A stretch of 64,000 nt of DNA from Macrosoma leucophasiata (Eukaryota > Arthropoda > Insecta > Lepidoptera > Hedylidae), in NCBI GenBank assembly GCA_036365455.1, contig JAWQUS010000032.1, positions 14,206,001 to 14,270,000 of the forward strand. The letters are read 5' to 3'. Shown piece after piece: positions 11,140 through 24,300 of the stretch. Within the stretch, counting starts at the first letter, position 1. Each line of letters starts with the position of its first letter. Both the position numbers and the translations under genes were made by a program. Below the pieces are notes generated by a model. It worked only from the letters and a program-made list of their open reading frames with translations, did no database searches and was not told where the DNA came from.

Positions 11140-11300
11140 AGACAAATATGCAGTTCACATAGATTGTAATATCGCAGCCAAAGAGTAGCTACTTTATAAA
11201 GTATACAGCTGCAGCTTATAGACATCTTCATTAAAAGTAAAGATCAATGAAAATCCCCTTACATTCCTGAGGCCAAAAATCTCTGTATTGGGAATATGCG
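11140..11300 (-). mobile_element. SINE-A remnant
   Basis: TATGCAGTTCACAT, TGCAGCTTATAGACATCTTC and CATTCCTGAGGCC follow the order of reverse-strand SINE-A, with losses between them. Confidence 0.45.
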
Positions 11301-11528
11301 ACTGTTCAGTTGGGCTTGCAGTTCACATTGCAGTGGCTATCAAAATAATGTCAACCGAATTATTACGTAATAAGCTCTCTGTCAGTTCAATAGGACTGAG
11401 GCGCCAAGTTACACAAGGTGACCGGGGGTTGACCCATCATTCATTACTATCCGAAGTCCGAAAGTAATAAGATAAAAGAAATGTAAAACCTTAAAACCTT
11501 AACCTTTGTAGAACCTTAAAAAAATACT

Positions 11529-11600
11529 GCCACAGTGGTAGCAGGCCACTATTGCTACGCTAAGGTCCTGGGTTCGATCCCCAGAACGAAAGTAAAGGCT
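11529..11600 (+). mobile_element. SINE-B head fragment (tRNA-like)
   Basis: AGTGGTAGCAGGCCACTA and CTGGGTTCGATCCCCAG correspond to the A- and B-box region of SINE-B. The body after the head is missing. Confidence 0.5.
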
Positions 11601-11843
11601 ATTGGAATTCCGGCGAATCATAGGAGTCGCGAAAAAGAACGCGCGAAAGAACTAAGCTGGGGCGGTATGACTTGACGTCTGGTGGAAGGCTTTTTAGAGA
11701 AAAACACTTGAAACGTGCGAGTCCACAGCTCTTGCATACTGTATTGTCGTGATCGTGAAACATCCATAGAGCGATCCATTGAGTGAGCAAAGTCCAGCCA
11801 AAAGGTTTTCACTGGTGCTCCTAGTATTATTACATATTCTCTG

Positions 11844-12083
11844 CTCCAGTGACGGAGCTCGCAGGCGTAGGCACCACCACATTACCTAATATACTTGCCG
11901 CTAAAAGGTAGTGTTTTCGAGTTCCGGTCAGGTGGTAATGTACGGTCCTGTAATTTCCGGCACAGAAGCATAACAGCTTAGGCTTCAGGAGTGGCAACGC
12001 ATCTGCATTTTGAAAGTATCTATGGGCTTAACATCAATGTGAACTGCGCGCTTGTTTGCCACTTTTATTACAAAAAAAAATAA
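11844..12083 (+). mobile_element. SINE-A, slightly 5'-truncated
   Basis: Begins GCTCCAGTGACGGAGCTCGC and ends TTTGCCACTTTTATTAC plus an A-run, with a small deletion before the ACATCAATGTGAACTGC block. It sits about 210 bp upstream of the NAA25 start codon. Confidence 0.82.
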
Positions 12084-12294
12084 GACTTCAATCATTTTAA
12101 TGGCTTCAGTCAAACCGAAACGTAATAAAAGCATAGACAATTTTATTTGTTTTTGTAACTGGCAAGACCAAACAGAAACGTCAACGTCAAATAAGGATCA
12201 TAGACAATCCCAAAACAAACGTGCTGCAAAAAATCGTAAAAAAAACCTCGAAAAGCGCATTTATTTCTCGCGATAAAGATTTTATAAATGAAAA
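12084..12294 (+). promoter_or_regulatory. Presumed NAA25 promoter and 5' UTR
   Basis: An AT-rich stretch between the SINE-A and the start codon. It contains TTTCTCGCGATAAAG just upstream, resembling a TCTCGCGA-type promoter motif. An out-of-frame ATG at 12288 precedes the real start by 7 nt in weaker context (T at -3), whereas ATG 12295 has A at -3 and G at +4. The transcription start is not defined. Confidence 0.35.
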
Positions 12295-12361
12295 ATGGCG
12301 GTGCGGCCTCAGCACATACACGACGGCGGCATTGTGGAGCGACGCTTGCGTCCGATTTATG
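12295..12361 (+). CDS. Naa25: NAA25 exon 1
   Basis: Encodes the Met start through RRLRPIY. It ends in phase 1 at a TTTATG/GTAAAC donor. The following intron is only 84 bp, divisible by three and free of in-frame stops. Confidence 0.9.
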
Positions 12362-15300
12362 GTAAACAAGTTGTAACCTGCTATCAGAAATCGGTGTTGG
12401 ATATCGTGCGATTTGTTACGATTTATGTATGTTACTACATTCCAGACTGGTTGGATAATGGGAACAATAAGAAGGCGTTGCAGGAGGCTGAAAAAGTGCT
12501 TAAGAAGAGTCCAACTTTACAGGCGGCTAGAGCTCTGAAAGCTTTGGCGCTTTTTAGGTTAGGAAAGCGCGATGAAGCTCACACGGTGCTGGACGCGCTC
12601 GCTGAGGAGAAGCCGAGTGATGACACTACGCTGCAGGCCATGACTATATCTTACCGAGAGTCGCAGCAACGTAAGTTTAATGAAAATGTACATATTAGTG
12701 AACAACTTTCGTACTTTAACTTTGTGTAGTTTGCTACGCAATATCTTTATTTTATTAATCCCTCGGACACATGATACTAATGTATGCTTAAACTACAGTT
12801 TGCTAGTGATTTTGAGTGCTATGTTACATGGTCAGAACTAATAAATCCTGGACATATTATCTGGGAATCTATTCCATTCAAAACTCAATATCGCTTACAG
12901 ACTCACCTGGGGTAAAATCCTGGTATTGGCAGGGAAAGTAATTGGAAAATTCCAAATAATATGTTATTCTATTAACTAAGACACATGTTTAGCAGTAATG
13001 GTATGCTACTACTAATACACCAAGTTTAGTTAGTAGTGAACCCAATAATATCAGTAGTTAGTCAAGTGGCGGAATGGCTTCCTGGATGGTTAGATGCAGA
13101 TACACAAAGAGTATAAGGAAAATTCAGTGTGAAGGATTAATTGGAATTAACTTGTAATATTTGGTACAAGAAAAGTAAAATGTCTTCCTCAGTTTAAAAT
13201 CAAATTTTTGCAGGACATCAATGGATTATTCTTTTTAAGCGCTACATAATAATCCCATGAGATAATAATATATGAGATGTAGTTATAGTATAATGTGTGC
13301 TAGATCTACAATCAAGTTCTATATAATCTGTGTTCATGCTCGAACTTAAACAATTCTTTTGGGAGGGGTCAACTGTCACAAAATGATGGTGGGGAACACT
13401 TGAATTAATTTACCTGATTGCATTATAAAACCACATTACTACACATTTGTTAATCAGATTACTTTAATTTTCAAATGTTTCATGTCTTGATTTATTGTAA
13501 TACATGATACAGTACATTGTATTTAAAACATTCATTGTATATAATAGTATATAGGTATAAAAATCTTGTATTTTATGTAATTGTACGGCCCTGTAATTTC
13601 CGGCACAGGGGCATCACGCCTTAGGCCTCAGGAGTGGTAACGCATCTGCATTTTGACCTTGGTCTTTGTGTGGTTGTCTATAGGCTGCAGTCATCACTTA
13701 ACATCAATGTGAACTGCATGCTTGTTTGCCACTTCCATTTCATAAAAAAAAATTGCGAAAAGAAAGCAATAACCAGAGGGATATTGTGAGTGCATGGACT
13801 GGTATACCCCATATTATGAGCACTATTTCCCCACAATTTAATATCAACCGTAGCCACAACCTTCTACTACCAGGGAAACAACTCCACAAGGTATTGGTCA
13901 CAGCCTTCCAAACATAAAATGAGAAATCTTCATTTAAAAACTGACTAAGTGCAAATTAGACTCCTATTCTCATAGTTCAGTATAATTAATTGAGTTCCTT
14001 TGTTATCATAAATCCCATTTACCTTTTATAAGTTTTCCTGTAATCTATAGGCAAAAAACTATTTTCTGGATTTCTTTATCTTCTTCAAAGGAGATCTTAA
14101 CGAGCACAAAAGCGATTCAGTTACCCTTTCGAGCTGCTGCACTCTTGTTTGCCACCTTCATTACATAAAATAACATAATCTTACCTTCCAACAGTAAACA
14201 AAGTGTGCGCGCTATACGAGGCGGCGGTGAAAGCGGAACCTACGAGTGAAGAGCTTCATTCCCACCTGTTCATGTCGCACGTGCGCGTCGGCGACCACCG
14301 CGCGCAGCAGCGCGTCGCCATGGCGCTTTACAAGTTCGCGCCCAAGAATCCTTACTACTTCTGGGCGGTGATGAGCATTATTTTGCAGGTGAATTAAGTA
14401 TTAACAGTTAAAAAATAAATAAATAATAGAATATGTCAACACTCACAAGTTCACAACTCCACACTAGGTTTAAAAGTATAAACTTGTGTCTTGTCATTGT
14501 ACACATGTGATACACAAACAAACACCCAGACCCGAAAAAAATATCTGTAGGCTATACAAAATACAAACATACAAAGCCCCTCCGCCACGACAAGGCGGAA
14601 ACCCTCAGGGGGAAAAACCTACTGAACCTAACTCAATACTCTGACCAAAAAGGTTGACAACTATCTGAAGATAGGGCATAGTCTTTAGAAATATATCAGG
14701 GAATGTTTGGCGCCTCACAGTCTGCCTTCCCTGTAAGTGATGACGAATAGATAATTTGAGGAGATTTTTAGCTATCCACTCAGTATTTTAATTCATAATT
14801 AATTATTTAATCCATAAAAAAATAGTTGAGAGCTTTGTCGAGTAGGGGTAAAACATTAAACTTGCAATGAATTGAATTATATTTATTTCCTGCTTCACTG
14901 GACATTACACGGATCACAAGTCATTTTTAAATTAACACTGTGCTTCTGTGATCACCAGATTTTGGCAGAATTATTACAAAGTGTGATAGTTGCCACACGG
15001 GAAAATAGAATAGAATAATATTTTATTTGACAAACAAAAACAAAACTATTTATTTCAGGCAAAATCTACAGAGGACCCAACCAAAAAAGGCATACTCCTG
15101 TCCCTAGCGCAAAGAATGGTAGAAAACTTTATAACCGAAAACAAAATGGAAGCGGAACAAGAAGCGCGACTGTACATCATGATTTTAGAACTTCAAGAAA
15201 AATGGGAAGACATCCTGAAATTTATTGAAGGATCACTATACACTCAACTAGTGCCTGGCTCAAATGCACCGGCATCGATAAAGTATTTAAAAAAATTAGG

Positions 15301-18300
15301 ACAATGGCGTCGCTTGAATTTGATATGCAAAGAGCTTCTATGGGACAATCAAGACAGATGGGACTATTACTTGCCATATTTCGACTCTGTGTTTCAATTG
15401 ATGAAGAATCCTGACACGGATTGTGACAGCACTGTTGATGACACTGCGGAGAAGTGTCACGAGTTTATATGTCAATTAGTAGAGAGTATGTCCTCTGGGA
15501 GGACGTTACGTGGGCCTTATTTAGCTAGATTGGAATTGTGGAAACGGTTGTCTGAAGACGGTGATCCAACCGCATTGTTAGGTAGTTCGGTGGCTTTGTG
15601 TGTACAGTATTTGAGGGTGTTTGCTAATAAGCCGTGTGCTGTGCCGGACTTGAGACCGTATTTGACGATGATACCGGAGAAAGAGAGGCGGGAACGGTGT
15701 AAAGATTTCCTGACTTGTTTGGGACTTGATGAGAATACGGAGCCTGACACGGTGAGTCAAATGTACATCATCATCATCATCTCAGCCGAAAGACGTCCAC
15801 AGCTGGACAAAAGCCTTTCGCAGAGATCGCCACTACGAGCAATCCTGGGCCGCCCTTATTCAGCGATTGCCGATCTTGAACTTCACCAGGTCGTCGGTCT
15901 ACCGTGTGACGGGGGCCTACCTATGCTGTATGCAGCTCACATTGATGCTGCAGTACACACTGAGAAATAAAATCTATGTAAGTCTTGTACAGCCCTGTAA
16001 TTTCCGGCACAGAGGCATAGCATCTTAGGCCTCAGGAGTGGTAACGCATCTGCATTTTGACCTTGGTCTTTATGTGGGTGTCTATAGGCTCCAGTCATCA
16101 CTTAACATCAATGTGAACTGCATGCTTGTTTGCCACTTCTATTACATAAAAAAAAACTATATTTTTATGATGTGAAAAAATTTATGTAATGCAACTTTAT
16201 TTAAGTAAGTATGTTATCATCAAGATCCTGGTATTTAGTTTAATGCTTTGCTTTTGGTTTACATCAGAGGTTCCCAAACTATTTTTTCTTGTAGACCCTT
16301 TACAATTTTTTCTGGTTTCTGTGGACCCCCGTCCTTGCTACATTCATATCACATTCCCGTATTTCCATTATTTATTCACGCCTACGTTGACCCCCATCGG
16401 GTCTCCCATGGACCACTTTGGGAATAACTGGTATGATGTTAGTAAATTCGTACTATCAGTGTAAGTGTTGAGATCCATTATCGTTTATTTCATGGACCCC
16501 CAAATTTTTTTATCGCTGACGCAGACCCCTTTTAGTTTGTCATAGACCCAGGGGTCGATTTGGGAATCACTGGTTTACATCCATGTGCCAAGTGAACAAT
16601 GAATATAGGGTATATTTATTTTATAAATATTTAATGAGCCATTTATAATTAATCCATTCATAAAATATTTGTAAGTAGAAAATGTGAAACGAATTTCCTT
16701 TTACTACCATTACCATTTCCCACAGGCAGAACAAATCCAGAAACACATCTCTTGCATATCCGCGTGGCGGCTGGTCTCCGAGAAGCCTTCGGGAGAGGAG
16801 AGTTTGTCCTTAGCCAAACTCCTACGTAGACATTACCTGCGGTGCGTCAAGCTCGGTCTCATCACGTCGACGCAGACTGAGTTCTGCGCGGCTGACATGT
16901 ATGGCGTGCTGGCGGCGCATCACTATTTTTATGCGGGTGAGTTTACATACCAAGTGCGACCGCCTATTGACATTGCTGTCAAATTTTAAAGTCGATTTTT
17001 ACTTTAACTAAATAACAATAATCGAAATAATCTACCATTATCGCTTGTTTATCTCCTACTAAAACGAGAACATCAATCAGATTATCAATATTACTTTTAA
17101 AGGAGCTACAAATCGACATGAAAATTTGACAGCAATGACAATGTCAGCAGCAATACAGATAGGCGGCAGTACCCCAGTCTTTGCGTTGGGACGTGACTAC
17201 CCACCGCCCACTAGCGGAAGAATTATCTTTTACTAGAAGAAAATTCTTCCACTAGAGCAGTCAGTCAACCGAACAATGGCGGTCAAACCATTCCAATAGT
17301 AGTAGTAGGTAGTAGTATGATGGGCAGCAGCGTCCCGCGATAAAACTACCGCCACTGCGATCGCCAATCCGCCTGCCAAGCGTGGCGTTTATTGCGTGTT
17401 TCGGCTGGAATGATGAGTTTACATTACATATTCTGTTTGCAAATGGCAAAACAGCTTATAATTTCGCTCAGAGAAACAATCTATCTATATAAATGTTTTT
17501 TTTTACAAACATACATGCCATTCAGATCGTTGTTACGTGATGACTGCACTATAGTCATCTGCATAAAAACCTGAGATCACAATGCATACGTGTTGCCACC
17601 CCGGACACCTAAGTTGTTATGTCTATTGTTGTATGTGTTACTTGGAAACAAATTTTGAAAGGATTGTAAATCGGTTACTTATTTAAGGAATAGATTACGT
17701 AATAAGAACAGTAAGTATAATTCGTATGGCGGCAAAAGTACAAGAGAGAGATGACACAGGTCACATACACGAGCACAGGAAATACACAGATAACAAATAA
17801 TGTTGCCATAGTAACATTATGCTTAGGGATTGCAATCACGCAAAGCGGGATCCCGCAATCCCGCAAAGCAAACCCGCGGGATCCCGCGATTTTTATCAAT
17901 TTTGTGGATCCCGCACCTTCAAAACGCGGATCCGCGGATCCCGCAAATTTAAATTAGCTGCTGAAACGTTCGTGAAGTTTCGCGAGAAAGGTAAATTTGT
18001 GTCATTCTAAATCTCATTATTAATAAGATTGATTACCTTACCTGATTTTAGATGTAAGATTAAAATTAAATAAAACTTTATGTCAAACGTTTTAAAAATT
18101 AAGGTCTTATAAAACTGATTTGATTAATAAATATTTCTTACTTAATTAATATTTTGTCAGAAAACAAATACTTTTGTTACAATCATATGTGAGACATATT
18201 TTATTTAGTACATTTTTTTAGAATAAGACAGAAGGAAAACCCAGAAGCAGATATCACAAAACTTTTTGTATAAGATTATCATTATCGCTAAATTGTCATT

Positions 18301-21300
18301 GTGTACGAGTATAATCCGACTTTATTAAAATACCATTATGGGAGTCGTGCGTGCGTGATAAAAGTATTCTTTTTAATTTGTTGTCTTTATAATATCGTAT
18401 TCCATTCGTTTTGTGTTCTTGACCACTACATCTTTAGGTATTTTATAGGAGACGTTTTAGAAAACGCATAAGTTTGATTATTTATAAAATAAATATGTTT
18501 CCAATTACTGTTATGTAATTAAAAAAAGTTTTGTTTAAAACCTTATATTTGAAAATAATACAGTATTGTATCATTATATGTATATTATAGATATCATTAG
18601 TTTTCGGAATTAAGATCGTCATTTTTGAACTTTTTACTTAAAACTCACCTAAAGAAAATCATCTAAATTCCTTCTGTTTAATGTTAAAAAAAAATGTACT
18701 TAATTAAAACTTGACTTTTACAAAACCTGTCAAGTGCGTGTCGTGCCACGCGCAGTGTAGGGTTCCGTAGTTTTTAGGTTTGAATAATGTAATGAAAAAA
18801 TAAATAAATATTTTCTATGGAGTTCTTCAAAATTTTCATTTGATCGACTATTACTCGCAACTTTCTAAAGCCAACTTAAGTGTGATAGTTTTCCTTTTAA
18901 TTTCATTATATGTAGCTGCTATTTCTGTAACGTTTGAATTTCCAACAATAACAGTTTAGTTGGAAGAGGGGAGGGACACTTGACTCTAACGAAAATTGGC
19001 ACTTTTAAGCTTATTAAGTCACGAACTGTTAACATGATCGAAAAATGATATTACCACATCCCTAACATTTTTGAAACCACACTATACAGAAAACGAAAAA
19101 TAAAACAATTATCCGTGCGTTACATGTAGGGGAGGTACCCTAAATATTACTTTTTTTTCATGTTTTTACTCTACCTTTAAGTAGGCGTGATCAAAGTATA
19201 CTTGTGTAGTAAAGGAGATGTTGCGAGCTCGACCCTGGTTCGTACATGTCCTCAAAAAATGGGTAAATTATTGAAGAATTCGAAAAAAATACAATTAATT
19301 TAATCAAGAATATATTTTAGAGTTACCACCACATTTAATTCAAACGATTTTATCATTTTAAACCATGTTCAACATGGCGGCGGCCGGCGATACAGCCGAC
19401 GCTTGGGATTGACAGTACCTATGTAGATAAAACAAAACTAATGCTATCTGTATCTTACTAGTGCATCACATAATTATAAAAAAGAAACGTTGTTACGAAT
19501 CGATCAATTTAAAGAAGTTCCGAAGATAATTTTTAAATTGGAAATCGAATAGTATTAACACATAAAATCGATTTCGATAGTATTTAGAAAATATTACTTT
19601 TTTCTCCAAGTACTATATCATCAAAAAAACAGTTTAAAAAATGAAAATGTCAAAATGACATCGCCCGCCATATTCGCCATGTTGGTTTTGAGTTGTAATT
19701 CTAACTGCAAATAATGTTTTGTAACTGCAAACAAAGCTAAATAAGTGACAATATGCAGTAAAAAAAAGTTTTAATATTGATTTTGCCTGTTGATGATACT
19801 GTGTACAATACATGGCCGGAGGTCCATACATTTTTGCAACATCTCCTTTCAAGTCTCTGTTACCAATAGTTTTTGCGCTAAACCGCGGACGGACAGATAG
19901 ACTGACAGACATGGCGAAACTATAAGGGTTCCTTGTTTACGACGGAACCCTAAAAAACCTGCAGTTTCAATTTTTAATAACAATATTTCTAAAATGCGGG
20001 ATCCCGCGGGATTGAAGTAGCTGCGGGATTGCAATCCCTAATTATGCTACAATAAAATGTTATATTTACTATCCAACAATTTTTTTGCAACTAGATGACA
20101 ACTGTGACCTCAGGATATCCATTCCAGCCGCTACATCTTCTTCCGCTTTACATTATGATTCATATATAAGTACGTTATTTTCGTACTACTTTTGAAAATA
20201 TGTTACCTATATGATTACGTTACATTGGGACACGGACATTTACTATGTCATTCACTTAGCCTGGGTTGCACCACGATATTTGTTAAAGTTATCGTTATTG
20301 TAACATTTCACATCCTACTCTTACTTTAACAGATTTTTTTAAATTGGAGAAGGATGTGGCGCGCGGCGGGTTCGGCCCGCACCGGATGCTACCCGTTTGG
20401 AGGTGACACCCTCTCTTTAAATAACCAAAATTTGAGCTGTTTACACGTGACAGCACAATAAAACTCACTTTCGCATTTATGATACCAAGGGGAGCCAGAA
20501 ACAGAGAATTTGCTCAAATAGGGGGGCGTAATGATGGAGAATGGAGAAATGAGATACAAGAATGACGAGCATTTCCTTTTTTTTTTATTCGCCCTGGGTG
20601 CCACCCACTTTAGCTACGCCACTGAGGAAATACAGGAGCGAGATTTAAATGGATTGCGATTAATTCAGATTGGCTACTTATCACTGATTAGGTTCTGATT
20701 TTTTAACGTAATAATGACTATACGTCCCTATATTTTATTTATTTATTAGTCACATTTACAGTTGTTACAATTTAACATCTTAAAATTTAACATTTTAAAT
20801 TATCCTTCTAAATGCACAACCAATTACAGATGTACACCGCATGCACTTATACGTCGATAAAACTTAAAATAATTTACAGAAAAATATAATAATGACTTTA
20901 TATTAATAAATAAAATAAACCTACCCTAACCCTAAACCTAACCCCATAGTTTGAATCTGCCCGCGATATCTCTCCTAACCTATAACATCATTGATTGAAT
21001 GCTTTTCCGCAGCTATGCATCATCAGAACGCGTCGTTGTTGGTGGAGGCGGTGTGCCTGCTGGAGATGGTGCTGCAGCACTCGCCCGCCAATTTCCACGT
21101 TAAGCTGCTCCTCATATCCCTGTACCATGTTCTAGGTGAGTACCTGGTTTAAGTACCCTTTTGCTTTTTGGTAAAGCTCCAGTCACGGAGCTCGCGGCGT
21201 AGGCGCCACGCGCATCTTTCTGAACTTGTATTTGGACTCTAACTGGATGTATGAATGGAAGAGATTCTAAGAGGGCACGCAGGATGCTGCGCCAAAGTCG

Positions 21301-24300
21301 GTTTTTTTTAATGCTCGTGCGTTACGCTACTGTTAGGTTAGGATTTCACTGCAGAATCATTAGGTTCATGTAGATATGCTGCAAACCTAATTATTATCTA
21401 TGCATATTTATAATCTTGAGTATGTATATAAGTTTGTTTTACTACATGAAAGAAATAAACCTTGTGTTGCTGAAAAGAAGATTTATTGTTAGTTTTTTTT
21501 TATACAGAAACTATTTTATTTAGGTAATATAAAACAATATGAATTCAAACCTGAAAAGAAGAAACGACAATGAAAGTTTATTCTTTCACTTTTAAAACAT
21601 AAAATAATATAATATTAAAATTTTCATTGATTATGCAATTGTCAATCAACTCGTATTTAAATCTGTCATCTGACATTCTGAATTCGTTTCTTCTTTAAAA
21701 TCAGACAATTAAAAAGTTAAAAACTATAACCAAACTTCATGGTAAATAAACACACAGAGTGCGAAGAAAGAAATAGTATTTCTTTACATGTATATAATTA
21801 TATCCACTAGGTTGCCAATCAAAATTTGCGCGCAAATATTTTTAGTGAAATCATTTTATCTTTAGCAGCCAGCAACTCTTATTTGCGGCCGATTTAATTT
21901 GGCTCCCGTATATCATAATAATGAGAAAAAAAATAGCTTTAATTTGATATATAAATGATACATGTACGTTATGGACGTAAAAAGTTATTGGGGCGGAACG
22001 AAAATAGGTAAGGGCGGCCAAGTGCACAACGGCAGCCGTGATTTTTCAGTCTTCATACATATTGTCGTGTAGTGGACGATATTTTATCGATAAAACAAGT
22101 AAAAAAAAAATTCTTTTCCAGAAAAAAAAAATACTGGCGGCCATTTTTTGATAGGCAATCTGGTGAATATAATTATATTCTCTAGATTACAAATTTGCGT
22201 AAAAATTAGGTTTGCACCATATCTCGATGAACGAGTGGTGGCAATTCTTACTGGTGGTAGAGCTCCAGTGACGGAGCTCGCGGACGTAGGCACCACCGCA
22301 TTACCTAATATACTTGCCGCTAAATGGTAGTGTTCAGCACTATTGTGTTCCGGTCAGGTGGTAATGTACGGTCCTGTAATTTCCGGCACAGAGGCACAAC
22401 ATCGTAGGCCTCAGGGTTGGTAACGCATCTGCATTTTGACCTTGGTCTTTGTGTAAGTGTCTTGAGGCTACAGTCATCACTTAACATCAATGTGAACTGC
22501 GTGCTTGTTTAATCAATTACATAAAAAGAAACTAAAGATTCTGGCGCTGCTGCCACCATAAGGCAATGCAATAAATGTGAAGGAAAGATTTGACAAGTCG
22601 TGCAGGACTTCGGTAGCTCAATTGGAAGAGCGGCTGGACTAGATTCCCAGTGGCCGCGAGTTCGAGTCTCGCCTGAAGTCAAATTTTACTTTCCATTTTT
22701 CTTTAAAAAATATATCACAAGCATGTGTTAATGCAAAATAATATAAAACAACGAATGATTCTGCAGTGGGATGTTGTAGTTTGTGGTTACGTTAAATGTG
22801 TGTGTTTCGTGCAGGCGACGCGTACGCGGCGGAGCGCACCTACGGCCTGGTGGAGGCGAAGCACGTGCAGCTGGTGTCGCTGGGCTGGGCGCACGCCGCG
22901 CGCCTGCCCGCCGCGCTCGCGCCGCAGCCCGCGCTGTGCCTGCTGGCCGACACGCGCGCCTTCCACACGCACCACGGGAAGGACGTGAGTACCGCTGATG
23001 CCGGGCGGGGCGCACGCCGCGCGCCTGCCCGCCGCGCTCGCGCCGCAGCCCGCGCTGTGCCTGCTGGCCGACACGCGCGCCTTCCACACGCACCACGGGA
23101 AGGACGTGAGTACCGCTGATGCCGGGCGGGGCGCACGCCGCGCGCCTTCCACACGCACCACGGGAAGGACGTGAGTACTGCCGATGGGCACTACGAGTAT
23201 ATCTATGGGAGTCTATACTCTTCCACGAAAACGCTGGTGGCACGTGTCCTTTTTTAGAAAATTGCCTCTTAAAACTTATGTACTTAATTGGATATAATGC
23301 GCGTTCCAGAGTAGGCGTTGGATAAACGTCTCACCTTTGTGATTGGAACATTAGCATCTGCAACACTTAACTGTTCCGAATCTTTGTATGCATCATTTCA
23401 GACATTTGGAACATTGCGTCAAAGATCTACTGTGGCGAAAGTCCCAAACAAACAACTCGGCTCATAAAGGCAAAAAAAATGCAAACGAAAAACGCTCTTA
23501 ATATTCGTCTTACAAGCGCCATAGTCGTTATTATTTCGTTCATAAGGTACTGTATAGGCGCATCGGAATGAATAACAAAATATCATCTCATTATGTATTC
23601 CACTCTCACTTGATACTGTATTGTTATCTCGGTCTCTCGCTTCGCTAGCTAATTCAGATTCAAATGTTTTAAATGTCAAGTGTCTCGGTTGCGGTCATGC
23701 GGTCACACTCTTCACTCAAGCAACGTGAACGCGCTAAAGAGAGAGCAATAATGTTCGAATTCCAAATGTTCTAAATGATGCATTTGAAATATTATCGGTG
23801 TACCAATCTTGCAGGACATTGAAATGTTTTGGAACAGTGGAACGGAACATTAAAGAGTTACACACGTCTATTCCAGAGCGTGGAGCACCTGACGTACGCG
23901 TACAAGTACGGCACGTTCGAGAAGGTGGTGGAGTTGGGCGCGTGGGGCGCGCGCGTGGAGGCCTGCGCCTGGTGCGCGCTGGCCGCCCGCGACCGCGCGC
24001 TGCTGGCGCTGGCCGCCGGGCCCCCGCCGCGCGCGCCCCCAGCCCCCCTCGCCCCCGTCGCGCCCTCGCACCCCCCGCTCACGTACGTACCGCTCCAGTG
24101 AGTGCGCCCGGTGCGCGCCCCCCGCCCGCGACCGCGCGCTGCTGGCGCTGGCCGCCGGGCCCCCGCTGCGCGCGCCCCCCGCCCCCCTCGCCCCCGTCGC
24201 GCCCTCGCACCCCCCGCTCACGTACGTACCGCTCCAGTGAGTGCGCCCGGTGCGCGCCCCCCGCCCGCGACCGCGCGCTGCTGGCGCTGGCCGCCGGGCC

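Noticed and set aside
15752..15970. Extension of NAA25 exon 4 as coding
   Set aside because: The frame stays open, but an ideal GTGAGT donor lies at 15752 and the extension is a common dispersed repeat.
16189..16464. Open frame for a hydrophobic protein
   Set aside because: It lies largely within a hAT MITE with exact target duplication.
20926..20945. Telomere-like CCTAACCC repeats
   Set aside because: Only a few imperfect units. Insect telomeres usually have TTAGG units, and there is no array.
22607..22682. tRNA gene
   Set aside because: It has tRNA-like A- and B-boxes and an acceptor stem, but the anticodon arm has a mismatch and the unit recurs with the same non-tRNA flanks at 26548 and 26845, as a SINE does.
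23813..23876. NAA25 exon 8 starting at 23815
   Set aside because: With exon 7 ending in phase 0 this start gives a stop within 13 codons, while the start at 23877 continues the family pattern in frame.
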